Shown here piece by piece: positions 39,261 to 50,154 of a stretch of 64,000 nt of DNA (positions within the stretch are counted from its first letter, which is position 1; each line of letters starts with the position of its first letter). Source of the stretch: Agromyces humatus (GTDB lineage Bacteria > Actinomycetota > Actinomycetes > Actinomycetales > Microbacteriaceae). Under the pieces are notes generated by a model. The model made no database searches. It worked only from the letters and a program-made list of their open reading frames with translations, and was not told where the DNA came from. The stretch covers positions 248,001 to 312,000 of the forward strand of contig NZ_JAJQPD010000004.1 of the NCBI RefSeq assembly GCF_021228295.1. Direction: 5' to 3'. A program made the translations under genes and the position numbers.

Positions 39261-40664
39261 GTGAGCCCTACCTCCACACCCGAATCCGATACCGGCACGA
39301 TCGACGTTCCCGAACACCCGCGACCGGGACTGTTCGCCCGGCTCGCCGCCTCCGTCTCCGACCCGGTGCTGCGCATCCTGGTCGGCGCCACGCTCATCTC
39401 GCGGGTCGGCCGCGGCATCTTCCTCACTGTCACGGTGCTGTACTTCACGTTCATCGTGGGCCTCGCCCCGCACGAGGTCGCGATCGTGCTCGCCGCGGCG
39501 AGCGGGGCAGGCGTCGTGGCGTCGCTCGCGGGCGGGTGGCTCGCCGACCGATTCAGTGCGAAGCGCCTCGTGATCGTCTTCACGGCGATCGAGGGCGTCG
39601 CACTGATCAGCTACGTGTTCGCGGGCGACTTCATCTCGGCGCTCGTCATCGCGGTGATCTGCGGCGCGTTCGAGATGGGCGCGAACTCGACCAGGTCGGC
39701 GATCATCGCGCGGGCGTTCGAGGGCGAGAGCCGGGTGCACGCGCGTGCCGTGCTGCGCAGCATCACGAACGTGGCCATCGCGGCAGGGTCGGGGCTCGGC
39801 GCCCTCGCGCTGGCGCTCGGCACCGCCGAGGCGTATCGCTCGCTCATCGTCGGCGCGGGCGCGCTCTACCTGCTCGGGCTGTTCCAGCTCGTGAAACTGC
39901 CCGCCAGCGTCGATGCGCCGGCTCGCCCGGCCGTCGCCTCGGTGACGACCGCAACCGGATCGGTCGATGCCGCGGCCACCGCTGACGCGGCTGTGGCGTC
40001 ACGCCGCGACTGGGCGCGACGCTCACCGTGGCGCGACCCGCGCTACCTCGTGTTCACGGCCCTCAGCGCGGTGTTCGGCATGCAGTTCGGGGTCGCCGAA
40101 CTCGGCGTGCCGCTCTGGATTGCGCGCGAGACCGCGGCGCCCGAGGTGCTCGTCGCGCTGCTGCTCATCCTGAACACGGTGATCGTCGTCATCTTCCAGG
40201 TGCCGCTGTCGAAGGGCACGCACGACTTCAGGGTGGCCGCTCGGGTGTCGGCGATCAGCGCCTGGCTGATGGCCGGCGCGTGCCTCGTGTATGCGGCCGC
40301 GGCCGGCCTGCCCGTCGGGTTCGCGATCGCCGTGCTCGTGGTCGCCGCGCTCGCGCACGCGTTCGCGGAGGTGCTCTCGCAGGCGGGCGGCTGGGGGCTC
40401 AGCTTCGAGCTCGCCGACCCGCTGCGGGCCGGCGCCTACCAGGGCGTGTTCGGAATGGGGTACGCAGTCGGTGCGCTCGCGGCACCGCTCGTGGTGAACG
40501 CGACCGCGATCGCGCACGGCTTCGCCGGTTGGGCGATCCTCGCGGTGGTGTTCCTCGCCTCGGGGCTCGGCACCTGGGCGATCGCGCGGGCCGCGGCGCG
40601 CACCGCAGATCACACGCGGCACGCGGGCGCGGCAGCGGACGCGGGCGCGGGCGCGGCATCCTGA
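39261..40664 (+). CDS. MFS transporter
   Basis: A 467-residue protein with 12 predicted helices. GRGIFLTVTVLYFTFIVGLAPHEVAIVLAAASGAGVVASLAGGWLADRFSAKRLVIVFT holds helices 1-2 and the MFS motif A-like loop GGWLADRFSAKR. A central cytoplasmic loop (~215-250) precedes the second half. Start at GTG 39261; the first 30 residues are soluble. Divergent from the DUF5937/ArsR regulator, it is probably an exporter induced by that regulator's ligand; the substrate is unknown. Confidence 0.86.
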   Translation: MSPTSTPESDTGTIDVPEHPRPGLFARLAASVSDPVLRILVGATLISRVGRGIFLTVTVLYFTFIVGLAPHEVAIVLAAASGAGVVASLAGGWLADRFSAKRLVIVFTAIEGVALISYVFAGDFISALVIAVICGAFEMGANSTRSAIIARAFEGESRVHARAVLRSITNVAIAAGSGLGALALALGTAEAYRSLIVGAGALYLLGLFQLVKLPASVDAPARPAVASVTTATGSVDAAATADAAVASRRDWARRSPWRDPRYLVFTALSAVFGMQFGVAELGVPLWIARETAAPEVLVALLLILNTVIVVIFQVPLSKGTHDFRVAARVSAISAWLMAGACLVYAAAAGLPVGFAIAVLVVAALAHAFAEVLSQAGGWGLSFELADPLRAGAYQGVFGMGYAVGALAAPLVVNATAIAHGFAGWAILAVVFLASGLGTWAIARAAARTADHTRHAGAAADAGAGAAS

Positions 40665-40710
40665 TCGGATTCGCAGGCGGCCCGTCAGGGGAGTCGACTA
40701 TCGTCGCCGC

Positions 40711-42075
40711 ATGAGCGTCGCACCGTCGATCGTCTGGTTCCGCGACGACCTGCGCGTCGCCGATCACCCGGCGCTCGCAGCCGCCGTCGAACGCGGCGCG
40801 CCCGTCGTGTGCGTGTACGTGCTCGACGAGGAGTCCCCCGGCATCCGCCCGCTCGGCGGCGCCGCGAAGTGGTGGCTGAACGGCTCGCTCACGGCGCTCG
40901 GCGCGGCGCTCGACGGTCTCGGCGCGCGGCTCGTGCTGCGACGAGGGCCCGCCGCCCGCGTCATCCGCTCGCTCGTCGACGAGACGGGGGCGGGCGCCGT
41001 GTTCTGGAACCGCCGCTACGGCGGACCCGAGCGCCGGCTCGACGCCGAGCTCAAGCAGGCGTTTCGCGACGACGGTCTCATCGTTCAGAGCTTCGCCGCG
41101 AACCTGTTGTTCGAGCCTTGGACCATCCGCACCGGACAGGGCACGCCGTTCTCGGTGTTCACCCCGTTCTGGCGTGCGTGCATGCACGCGCCCGAGCCGC
41201 GGCATCCGCTGCCCGCGCCCGAGAAGATCGAGCCGACGGATGTCGCGACCGAACGCCTCGACGACTGGAGCCTGCTGCCCACCCGCCCCGATTGGGCCGC
41301 CGGCCTGCGCGAGGCCTGGAGCCCGGGCGCGGTCGCCGCGCACGAGCGCCTGCGCGGGTTCCTCGCCGACGACCTCGCCGACTACGCCGACGGGCGCGAC
41401 CGTCCTGCCCGCTCGGCGACCTCGCGGCTCTCGCCGCACCTGCGCTGGGGCGAGCTCAGCCCCCACGAGGTGTGGCACGCGATGCGCCAGCGGCGAGTGC
41501 ACGGCGAGGGCGCGAACCGGTTCCGCACCGAACTCGGCTGGCGCGAGTTCGCCTGGCACGTGCTGTTCCACGCACCCGAGTTGGCGACGACGAACTGGCG
41601 CGGCGAATTCGACGCGTTCCCGTGGCCGCGCCTGCATCCCGCCGCGTTGCGCGCATGGGAGGAGGGGCGCACCGGTGTGCCCCTCGTCGACGCCGGCATG
41701 CGCGAGCTCTGGGCCACCGGCACCATGCACAACCGCGTGCGCATGGTCGTGGCCTCGTTCCTCACCAAGAACCTGCTCATCGACTGGCGCCGCGGCGAGC
41801 AGTGGTTCTGGGACACGCTCGTCGATGCCGACGCGGCATCGAACCCGTTCAACTGGCAGTGGGTCGCCGGGTCGGGCGCAGATGCCGCGCCGTACTTCCG
41901 CGTGTTCAACCCCGAGCTGCAGGCGACGAAGTTCGACCCCGACGGCGAGTACGTACGGCGATGGGTGGCCGAGATCGGCACCGACGAGTACCCTGAGCCG
42001 ATCGTCGACCTGAAGCAGACCCGCGCGGCGGCGCTCGCGGCGTACGAGCACGTGAAGGCGGCGGCGCGCGGGTAG
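40711..42075 (+). CDS. phrB: Deoxyribodipyrimidine photolyase (CPD photolyase)
   Basis: A 454-residue flavoprotein. The N-terminal antenna domain begins PSIVWFRDDLRVADHPAL, the classic photolyase start. The FAD domain contains TSRLSPHLRWGELSPHEV, LGWREFAWHVLFHAPEL, MRELWATGTMHNRVRMVVASFLTKNLLIDWRRGEQWF and ASNPFNWQWVAGSGADAAPYFRVFNP, which cover the FAD and DNA-lesion contacts (NW and MHNRxRM motifs). It repairs UV-induced cyclobutane pyrimidine dimers using blue light. Monocistronic; length and motifs are complete. Confidence 0.95.
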   Translation: MSVAPSIVWFRDDLRVADHPALAAAVERGAPVVCVYVLDEESPGIRPLGGAAKWWLNGSLTALGAALDGLGARLVLRRGPAARVIRSLVDETGAGAVFWNRRYGGPERRLDAELKQAFRDDGLIVQSFAANLLFEPWTIRTGQGTPFSVFTPFWRACMHAPEPRHPLPAPEKIEPTDVATERLDDWSLLPTRPDWAAGLREAWSPGAVAAHERLRGFLADDLADYADGRDRPARSATSRLSPHLRWGELSPHEVWHAMRQRRVHGEGANRFRTELGWREFAWHVLFHAPELATTNWRGEFDAFPWPRLHPAALRAWEEGRTGVPLVDAGMRELWATGTMHNRVRMVVASFLTKNLLIDWRRGEQWFWDTLVDADAASNPFNWQWVAGSGADAAPYFRVFNPELQATKFDPDGEYVRRWVAEIGTDEYPEPIVDLKQTRAAALAAYEHVKAAARG

Positions 42076-42128
42076 GCGCGCTGAGCCGACGACCGTCACG
42101 AGGCGCTCGCGCTCGAGCGAGCGCGTGA

Positions 42129-42686
42129 TCAGGCAATGGGCGCGAGCGGCCGCTCGAGCACCCAATCGTCCTCGTCACGGTCTCCGAGGCGGAAATGCTT
42201 TCGTCCGACCTTCGCGAAGCCGTGCTTCTCATAGAAGCGGATGGCGCGCGCGTTCTCCTCGTTCACGCCGAGCCACGCGCTCGCCGCACCTGTCGCCGCT
42301 GCCGCCTCGAGCGTCGCAGACATCAACGGGCCGGCCACCACGCCCGAGCCGTGGGCGAGCGCCCGCGTGTAGAACTTGCTGAGCTCGATCGCGGGCCGCG
42401 CCGACACTGCTGCAGCTGCATCCGTGTCGCCGGGTTCACCGGCGATGAGCATCGTGTAACCGACGAAATGGCCATCGGGCTCGTGCGCTACGAGGAGGGT
42501 GCGGTCGACGTCGGCGAGGTACCCGGCCATGCGCTCGGCGGTGAGGTTCACGGCGATGAACGCGGTGATGGCCTCGGCCGTCGTCGACGGCGGGCAGGCG
42601 AGTGGGAATGTGTCGGCGGCGAGCTCGGCGAGGGCCGCGGCATCGCCCGGGCTCGCGAGGCGGATCAGGAGGTCTGGCACGGTCAC
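42129..42686 (-). CDS. GNAT-family N-acetyltransferase
   Basis: A 185-residue acetyltransferase. IRLASPGDAAALAELAADTFPLACPP opens the fold; ELSKFYTRALAHGSGVVAGPLMSATLEAAAATGAASAWLGVNEENARAIRFYEKHGFAKVG carries the acetyl-CoA binding region and the C-terminal GNAT strand/helix (NxxAxxFYxKxGF). Start chosen at GTG 42686, five bases after GGAAGG; GTG 42680 is an alternative. The substrate amine is unknown. Convergent with the photolyase gene. Confidence 0.85.
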   Translation of the reverse strand: MTVPDLLIRLASPGDAAALAELAADTFPLACPPSTTAEAITAFIAVNLTAERMAGYLADVDRTLLVAHEPDGHFVGYTMLIAGEPGDTDAAAAVSARPAIELSKFYTRALAHGSGVVAGPLMSATLEAAAATGAASAWLGVNEENARAIRFYEKHGFAKVGRKHFRLGDRDEDDWVLERPLAPIA

Positions 42687-42781
42687 GATCCTTCCAGAGC
42701 CGGTGCCGGTGAGAACACGGCGCTCCCGCACGGGTCGTCGGCAGCGGGTCGTCAGGGTCCCAGGTGTCGCGCGAACAGATA

Positions 42782-42809
42782 TTGACAAATCCTCGGTGCT
42801 GAGTAACGT
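42782..42809 (+). promoter_or_regulatory. Promoter of the small secreted protein
   Basis: TTGACA (42782-42787) and TAACGT (42804-42809) are separated by 16 bases, about 70 bases before the ATG at 42879. The consensus -35 suggests strong expression. Confidence 0.6.
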
Positions 42810-42878
42810 CTGTGAACGGGCCTCACCCTGCTGCGGGTCTCATCCTTCTCCTGGATCCAACGCAACGACGGAGGAAAC

Positions 42879-43244
42879 ATGTTCAAGAAGTCACTCGCGG
42901 CGATCGGCCTGACCGCGGCATTCGTGTTCATTCCCACCGCGGCGAATGCACTCGACTGCGTCAACGTGTCGAAGCCGCCGGCGGCGTGCGGCGCTGTCTG
43001 CACCGACGGCCCCATCATCAACGGCAACTGGGCCTGGCTGCCCAGTGTCTTCCCGGGCGCACCGCAGGTCTGGGCGTTCGTCCCGCCGGGCACGGTTCAG
43101 GACTTCGGTCTGCCGGGCGAGAACGGCAACTTCCAAGGCGGAGAGGGGTTCGCCCTCCTCGTCAACGCCATCTGCAATTCGAACGGAGCGGTGCTCGACA
43201 AGCGCCAGACCGGACACGGCATCCAGCTCATGGAGGTGTGCTAG
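42879..43244 (+). CDS. Small secreted cysteine-containing protein, family unknown
   Basis: A 121-residue exported protein. The signal peptide MFKKSLAAIGLTAAFVFIPTAANA (1-24) has an AxA-type cleavage site. The ~97-residue mature protein has five cysteines (ALDC, PAAC, GAVC, NAIC and the C-terminal EVC), so disulfides and one free or dimer-forming cysteine are expected; it is otherwise glycine/proline/asparagine-rich. GGAGG precedes the ATG and a consensus-like promoter lies upstream. No known family is recognised. The single-gene unit looks highly expressed; a wall-associated or secreted effector is possible. Confidence 0.7.
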   Translation: MFKKSLAAIGLTAAFVFIPTAANALDCVNVSKPPAACGAVCTDGPIINGNWAWLPSVFPGAPQVWAFVPPGTVQDFGLPGENGNFQGGEGFALLVNAICNSNGAVLDKRQTGHGIQLMEVC

Positions 43245-43310
43245 CAGCCGGCGGTCGCTTCTGAAGCGGCATTGCCCGAGGCATTGCCGCAGGAGTGGGA
43301 TGATCGGCGC

Positions 43311-44690
43311 ATGGATGCAGCGACTTCGCCCATCGCCCGCTCCGACGACGGACGTTCGTTCCTCGTCGGCGACGCCTCGGGCTCGAACCTCACCGCCGGT
43401 TCGCTCGTCATCGTCTCGGGCGGTGGCGAGCGGCAGCTCGCGCTCGTCGAGGAGCGCACCGAATCGCAGCCCGCGCTGCTCCGCGGGCGACTCATCGGCG
43501 TGCTCAGCGACGGCGGGCTCGACACCGCTCGCAGCCACCCGTTCGAACAGGGCACGGTCGAGGAGGTCGACGCCGCGACCATCGAGATGCTGCACGCCAC
43601 CACAGGTGCGCTGCTCGAGGTCGGCACGAACCTGACCGACCCGGGCGGTGCGGCGAAGCTGCTGCCCCACCGATTCAACCGGCACACGTTCTGGTGCGGG
43701 CAGAGCGGCTCGGGCAAGACGTACGCGCTCGGCGTCGTGCTCGAGCAGCTGGTCGCGCACACCGCGCTGCCGGTCGTGATCTTCGACCCCAACTCGGACT
43801 TCGTGCGGCTCGGCGAGCTCAACCCCGACGCGAGCGGGCCCGCCGCCGAAGCACTCGCGCAACGCGACATCCGCGTGCTTCGCCCACGCGGCGAAGGCGA
43901 CGCCGGCCTGCGAGCACGATTCCTCGACATGAACCTGCCGTCGAAGGCTGCCGTGCTGCGGCTCGACCCCATCGCCGACCGCGACGAGTACAACACGCTC
44001 ATCCACCTGCAGGAGGTCGTGCGAGTCGGCGACATCGGCCAGATGCTGCCGATGATCCAGGCTGCGCAGGGGTCGGGTGACACGCATCCGCTCGCCGACC
44101 GCATCGAGAACCTGCGCGTGCTCGACTGGGAGGTGTGGGCCGGCGACCAGACGGCCGTCACCGACGTCGTCGCGCAGCGACCCGACGCCACCGTGCTCGA
44201 CCTGGGCGGATTCTCGACGCCCGAGCAACAACTCGTGGTCGCCCTCTCGCTGCTCGACGACCTCTGGGAGCGCCGCGAGGAGCGACGCCCCGTTCTGCTC
44301 GTGATCGACGAGGCCCACAACCTCTGCTCGCCTCGTCTCGACTCACCCCTCGCGATCGCGGTGCGCGAGCGGATCGTGCAGATCGCCGCCGAGGGGCGCA
44401 AGTTCGGCCTGTGGCTGCTGTTGTCGACCCAGCGTCCCTCGAAGGTGCATCCCGGCATCCTGTCGCAGTGCGACAACCTCGCGCTCATGAAAATGACCTC
44501 ACCGGTCGACCTCGGCGAGGTCGGCACGTACTTCGGGTATGCGCCGGCGTCGCTGCTCGCCCGGTCGCCGTGGTTCCGCCAGGGCGAGGCGCTGTTCGCC
44601 GGCGGCTTCGTGCCGACGCCGTCGCTCGTGAAGATGAACGCCCGGCTCACGCCCGAGGGCGGCAGCGACGTGAAGGTGCCGCTGCGCTGA
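43311..44690 (+). CDS. HerA-type ATPase (DUF87 helicase/translocase)
   Basis: A 459-residue P-loop ATPase. An N-terminal HAS-barrel-like domain (~1-105, GRSFLVGDASGSNLTAGSLVIVS) precedes the ATPase with Walker A GQSGSGKT (130-137), Walker B VLLVIDEAHNLCSP and sensor LLLSTQRPSKVHPG followed by a putative arginine finger. This is the HerA/FtsK-like hexameric DNA translocase pattern. Archaeal HerA acts with NurA nuclease; no NurA or DUF4-type partner is adjacent here. ATG 43311 begins the barrel; the ribosome-binding site is poorly placed. A large hairpin follows. Confidence 0.82.
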   Translation: MDAATSPIARSDDGRSFLVGDASGSNLTAGSLVIVSGGGERQLALVEERTESQPALLRGRLIGVLSDGGLDTARSHPFEQGTVEEVDAATIEMLHATTGALLEVGTNLTDPGGAAKLLPHRFNRHTFWCGQSGSGKTYALGVVLEQLVAHTALPVVIFDPNSDFVRLGELNPDASGPAAEALAQRDIRVLRPRGEGDAGLRARFLDMNLPSKAAVLRLDPIADRDEYNTLIHLQEVVRVGDIGQMLPMIQAAQGSGDTHPLADRIENLRVLDWEVWAGDQTAVTDVVAQRPDATVLDLGGFSTPEQQLVVALSLLDDLWERREERRPVLLVIDEAHNLCSPRLDSPLAIAVRERIVQIAAEGRKFGLWLLLSTQRPSKVHPGILSQCDNLALMKMTSPVDLGEVGTYFGYAPASLLARSPWFRQGEALFAGGFVPTPSLVKMNARLTPEGGSDVKVPLR

Positions 44691-44739
44691 GCCACCCACC
44701 GCCCTTCAGCGGCGACGCACGCGGTGGGTCGAGTCGACG

Positions 44740-44794
44740 CTCAGGAGAATGGCCGCCATCCCCCTCACGGGGTGTTGGCGGCCATTCTCCTGAG
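44740..44794. terminator. Large nested hairpin, 19-bp outer stem plus 4-bp inner stem
   Basis: CTCAGGAGAATGGCCGCCA pairs perfectly with TGGCGGCCATTCTCCTGAG, and CCCC/GGGG pair inside around TCAC. It lies 50 bases after the HerA stop and 12 before the next promoter. It is the longest perfect hairpin in the window and has no U-tract. Confidence 0.75.
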
Positions 44795-44805
44795 CTCCGC
44801 GCGAA

Positions 44806-44835
44806 TTGACATTGGACAAACATAAGTCGCATATC
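44806..44835 (+). promoter_or_regulatory. Promoter of the large secreted protein
   Basis: TTGACA (44806-44811), then about 18 bases later CATATC (44830-44835). It leaves a ~135-base 5' untranslated region before the ATG at 44976. Confidence 0.45.
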
Positions 44836-44975
44836 TGCCGACAATTTTTGGATGGTATCGGTCGGAACCTGTAGACACACCGTGAGAAAGCCGCCTAAGC
44901 TCTGGACGTTTGTTGTTGGCGAAGGTGGCAGTGACGCGCTTCGTCGACTCGTCTTGATCGACCAAAGGAGCGATG

Positions 44976-47900
44976 ATGCCTGTAACTGCAAGTCCGCCGG
45001 TACGACGCCGGTTCGGTTCCCGCCTCGGCGCTGGAGCGCTCGCCCTCGCAACGATCGCCAGCGCGCTGACGATCGCGGGAGCGGCCGCACCTGCTTCGGC
45101 TGAGCTGCCGGAGCAGGAACCGGGTGTCACGCTCCGCACCTTCAACGTGCCGCCCGGAATGACCGAGCTGTGCACGCTGAAGTCGGGAACGACGCCGAAC
45201 GTCGACAAGCTGATGCCGACGATCGACTTCGTCGCGGACGCGGACTTCGGCGGCACCGACTACTTCGTCACGCACGTGATCGCGAACCTGAACGTGCCGG
45301 CCGACGGTGACTACACGTTCCGCCTGACGAGCGACGACGGCTCGAGGCTCATCCTCGACGGGGAGCGCATCATCGACAACGACGGGCTTCAGGGCCCGAC
45401 TGCGGTGGACGCCACGACAACGCTGACCGCAGGCAGCCACGCGCTCTTCGTCGAGCATTTCGAAGACAAGTACGGCCAGATGCTGAAGCTCGAGTGGCGT
45501 CCGCCAGGTGCAGCCGGATTCGAGGTCGTGCCGAACAGCGTGCTGAGCACCGACGCGAACGTCGTGCGTGTGACCGCGCCGGGGACCAAGTACTGCGAGG
45601 GCGCCGCGGATACCGCGGGCGACGGTCTCCGGCTGGACACCGTCAATCCGAACTACGACCTCATCGACCTGCGTCCCGCCGGGTTCGAACCAAAGGTCTC
45701 GGGCCTCGACTTCACGGACGACAATCGTCTTGTCGTGTCCACCACCGGTTCCGTGAGTTCCGGCGGATGGGTGCCGGGCGCGGAGCCCGGAGAGGTGTTC
45801 CTGCTCGACAACGTGCTCGACGCCACGGGGCCCGAGGAGGTGGAGGTCACGAAGGTCGCGACCGACCTGCTCAACCCGATGGGCGTCGACGTCATCGGCG
45901 ACAAGATCTACGTCTCCGAGCGACACCAGCTCACCGAACTCAGCGACCCCGACGGCGACGGCTTCTACGATGTGCACACGAAGCTGGCTGAGTGGCCCTA
46001 TGGCGGCAACTTCCACGAGTTCGCCTTCGGCCTCGTCCACGATGACCAGAACTTCTACGTGAACCTCTCGGTCGCGATCAACAACGGCGGGGCGACCACC
46101 AATCCGCAGCCCGCTCCGAACCGCGGAACCACTCTCAAAGTCGACCGTGCAACCGGCGAGGTGAGCTACGTCGCCGGCGGCCTGCGCACTCCGAACGGCA
46201 TCGCCTTCGGTCCCGATGACGAGCTGTTCGCCATGGACAATCAGGGTGCTTGGCTGCCGGCCTCCAAGCTCGTGCACGTCGAGCAGGACCGGTTCTTCAA
46301 CCACTTCACCAACCCTGCGGGTCCGTTCGATGCCAAGCCGGTGACCCAGCCGGTGGTGTGGATCCCCCAGAACGAGATCGGAAACTCGCCGAGCACGCCG
46401 ATCCTCCTCGAGGAGGGACCCTTCGCCGGCCAGATGCTGTTCGGTGACGTGACCTATGGCGGGCTGCAGCGCGCGTTCATCGAAGAAGTCGACGGGGAGT
46501 ACCAGGGTGCGGTCTTCCGTCACACCGCCGGCCTCGAGTCGGGCGTCAACCGGGTGATCGTCGGACCGGACGGTGCGCTCTACGTCGGCGGGACCGGCGA
46601 GGGCGGCAACTGGGGCGAATCGGGCAAGCTCCGGTTCGGGCTGCAGAAACTCTCCCCGGTGAGCGAGAGCACCTTCGACATGACGTCCGTTCGTGTCGTC
46701 GAAGGCGGGTTCGAGATCGCATACACCGAGCCGATCTCCGAGGACACCGCGGCGAACATCGCGAAGGCCTATCGTGCCGAGCAATGGCGATACGTGCCGA
46801 CGACCAGCTACGGCGGGCCGAAGATCGACGAGGAGCCGCTGCGTGTCACCGGGGCTGACGTGTCCGAGGATCGGAAGACCGTCACGGTGAGCCTCGACGG
46901 CCTCAAGCCGAACCGCGTCGTGCACCTGCGTTCGCCGCGTCCGTTCGTGTCGGAGACCGGCCAGGAACTGTGGAACACCGAGGCGTGGTACACACTGAAC
47001 ACCCTCCCGGGGTACGTGCCTCCCGCCGACCGAGGCTGGTATGAAGCTGAGGAGGCGGCACTCCTCGGCACCGCGGGCATCGACATCGAGCACAACGGCT
47101 TCTCCGGCTCCGGGTTCGTCGACGGGCTCGGGAACGTCGGGTCCGGGGCATCCTTCTCGGTCACCGCCGACGAGGAAGGGACCCACCCGGTCAACCTGCG
47201 CTACGCGAATGGGCCGAACCCGTTCCAAGGCACGAAGGAGCTCTCGCTCTACGTGAACGGGACGAAGGTCGGTCCATGGGCTCTGCCGAGCACGGGTGAC
47301 TGGAAGACGTGGAAGACGGTCACTCGCGATATCGACCTCCCTGCGGGCAGAAGCACCATCGCGCTCAAGTACGACACCGGCGACGACGGTCACGTCAACA
47401 TCGACATGCTCTCCGTCGGCGGAGGCGCCGACATCTGCGCGCCCGCCGAGGCGGAGGCGGGATACACCGGCCTCTTCGACGGAACGCTCGCCAGCTTCGA
47501 GAACTGGCGGCTTGCCGGCTCGGGCGGGTTCGGTCGAACTGCCGATTGCACCCTGCAGACCCACGGTGGTATGGGGCTGCTCTGGTACACGGCTCAGGAG
47601 CTCGGGGAGTACAGTCTCAAGCTCGACTGGAAGCTCACGCAGGATCACAACGGCGGCGTGTTCGTCGGCTTCCCCAACCCTGGAACCGACCCGTGGGTCG
47701 CCGTGAACAAGGGCTATGAGATCCAGATCGACGCGAGCGACGCGCCTGACCGCACGACTGGTGCGATCTACACCTTCCAGGGCGCCGATGCCGATGCAGT
47801 GGCAGAGGCTCTCAACCCGGTTGGCGAGTGGAACGCGTACGAGATCGTCGTCAAGGGGCAGACCATCACGGTGGTCCTGAACGGCACGGTCGTGAACGAG

Positions 47901-48284
47901 TTCACGAGTACCGATCCTGCGCGGGACCTGGCACAGGGCTTCATCGGCGTCCAGAACCACGGAGGCGGCGAGACGGTCCACTACCGCAACATCCGCGTGA
48001 AGGAGGAACTCGAGGTCAGTGCGACCGCGGAGGTTCGCTGCTCCGTCCACAAGGCGTATCTCGCGGTTCGTGCAACGAACGACGACACCGTCCCCGTCGA
48101 CATCACTCTGTCGACCGCGTTCGGCAAGCGTACGGTGACGGACGTTCAGCCGGGCGACTCCATCCTCGAGACGTTCACCAGGCGTGCCACCGCGCTCGAT
48201 GCGGGGACCGTGGACGTCGCGGCAGCCGGAGACGAACGGACGGGAGGAGTGAGCGCCGACTATGCCGCGAAGAGCTGCGGCTGA
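44976..48284 (+). CDS. Secreted multidomain carbohydrate-active protein (PA14, sorbosone-dehydrogenase-like propeller, CBM6/35, DUF1080)
   Basis: A 1102-residue extracellular protein. A long signal peptide (~1-42, ends APASA) is followed by a PA14 domain (about 60-175: DYTFRLTSDDGSRLILDGERIIDN), a glucose/sorbosone-dehydrogenase-type beta-propeller (about 215-570: GGLRTPNGIAFGPDDELFAMDNQG), a carbohydrate-binding CBM6/35 domain (about 690-815: GWYEAEEAALLGTAGIDIEHNG) and a DUF1080 / 3-keto-disaccharide hydrolase domain (about 835-1010: YTGLFDGTLASFENWRLAG). AAAGGAG five bases before the second ATG favours 44976 over 44973. It probably binds and processes oxidised sugars or glycosides outside the cell. 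Confidence 0.88.
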   Translation: MPVTASPPVRRRFGSRLGAGALALATIASALTIAGAAAPASAELPEQEPGVTLRTFNVPPGMTELCTLKSGTTPNVDKLMPTIDFVADADFGGTDYFVTHVIANLNVPADGDYTFRLTSDDGSRLILDGERIIDNDGLQGPTAVDATTTLTAGSHALFVEHFEDKYGQMLKLEWRPPGAAGFEVVPNSVLSTDANVVRVTAPGTKYCEGAADTAGDGLRLDTVNPNYDLIDLRPAGFEPKVSGLDFTDDNRLVVSTTGSVSSGGWVPGAEPGEVFLLDNVLDATGPEEVEVTKVATDLLNPMGVDVIGDKIYVSERHQLTELSDPDGDGFYDVHTKLAEWPYGGNFHEFAFGLVHDDQNFYVNLSVAINNGGATTNPQPAPNRGTTLKVDRATGEVSYVAGGLRTPNGIAFGPDDELFAMDNQGAWLPASKLVHVEQDRFFNHFTNPAGPFDAKPVTQPVVWIPQNEIGNSPSTPILLEEGPFAGQMLFGDVTYGGLQRAFIEEVDGEYQGAVFRHTAGLESGVNRVIVGPDGALYVGGTGEGGNWGESGKLRFGLQKLSPVSESTFDMTSVRVVEGGFEIAYTEPISEDTAANIAKAYRAEQWRYVPTTSYGGPKIDEEPLRVTGADVSEDRKTVTVSLDGLKPNRVVHLRSPRPFVSETGQELWNTEAWYTLNTLPGYVPPADRGWYEAEEAALLGTAGIDIEHNGFSGSGFVDGLGNVGSGASFSVTADEEGTHPVNLRYANGPNPFQGTKELSLYVNGTKVGPWALPSTGDWKTWKTVTRDIDLPAGRSTIALKYDTGDDGHVNIDMLSVGGGADICAPAEAEAGYTGLFDGTLASFENWRLAGSGGFGRTADCTLQTHGGMGLLWYTAQELGEYSLKLDWKLTQDHNGGVFVGFPNPGTDPWVAVNKGYEIQIDASDAPDRTTGAIYTFQGADADAVAEALNPVGEWNAYEIVVKGQTITVVLNGTVVNEFTSTDPARDLAQGFIGVQNHGGGETVHYRNIRVKEELEVSATAEVRCSVHKAYLAVRATNDDTVPVDITLSTAFGKRTVTDVQPGDSILETFTRRATALDAGTVDVAAAGDERTGGVSADYAAKSCG

Positions 48285-48292
48285 TCCGAACC

Positions 48293-48328
48293 TCCGGGGG
48301 CGAGTGGCGAATGCCATTCGCCCCCGGG
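48293..48328 (+). terminator. Hairpin terminator, 15-bp stem
   Basis: CCGGGGGCGAGTGGC and GCCATTCGCCCCCGG pair (one G-U) around GAAT, nine bases after the stop of the large secreted protein. Confidence 0.8.
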
Positions 48329-48422
48329 CGATCGGGCGAGCCCGCCCAGGCCGTGCACCTCCGGGGTCTCCGGAATCGGCCTGAACGGGCCCGCCCAGTC
48401 GGCGGAGCCGCGGATCAGCAGC

Positions 48423-50126
<1,704 letters not shown>

Positions 50127-50154
50127 GGTCGTGTCTCCTTGCATTTCTCGCGGA

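Noticed and set aside
44895-48317. 1140-codon open frame antisense to the large secreted protein
   Set aside because: The + strand frame has signal peptide, recognisable domains and a ribosome-binding site; the antisense translation is compositionally biased and featureless.
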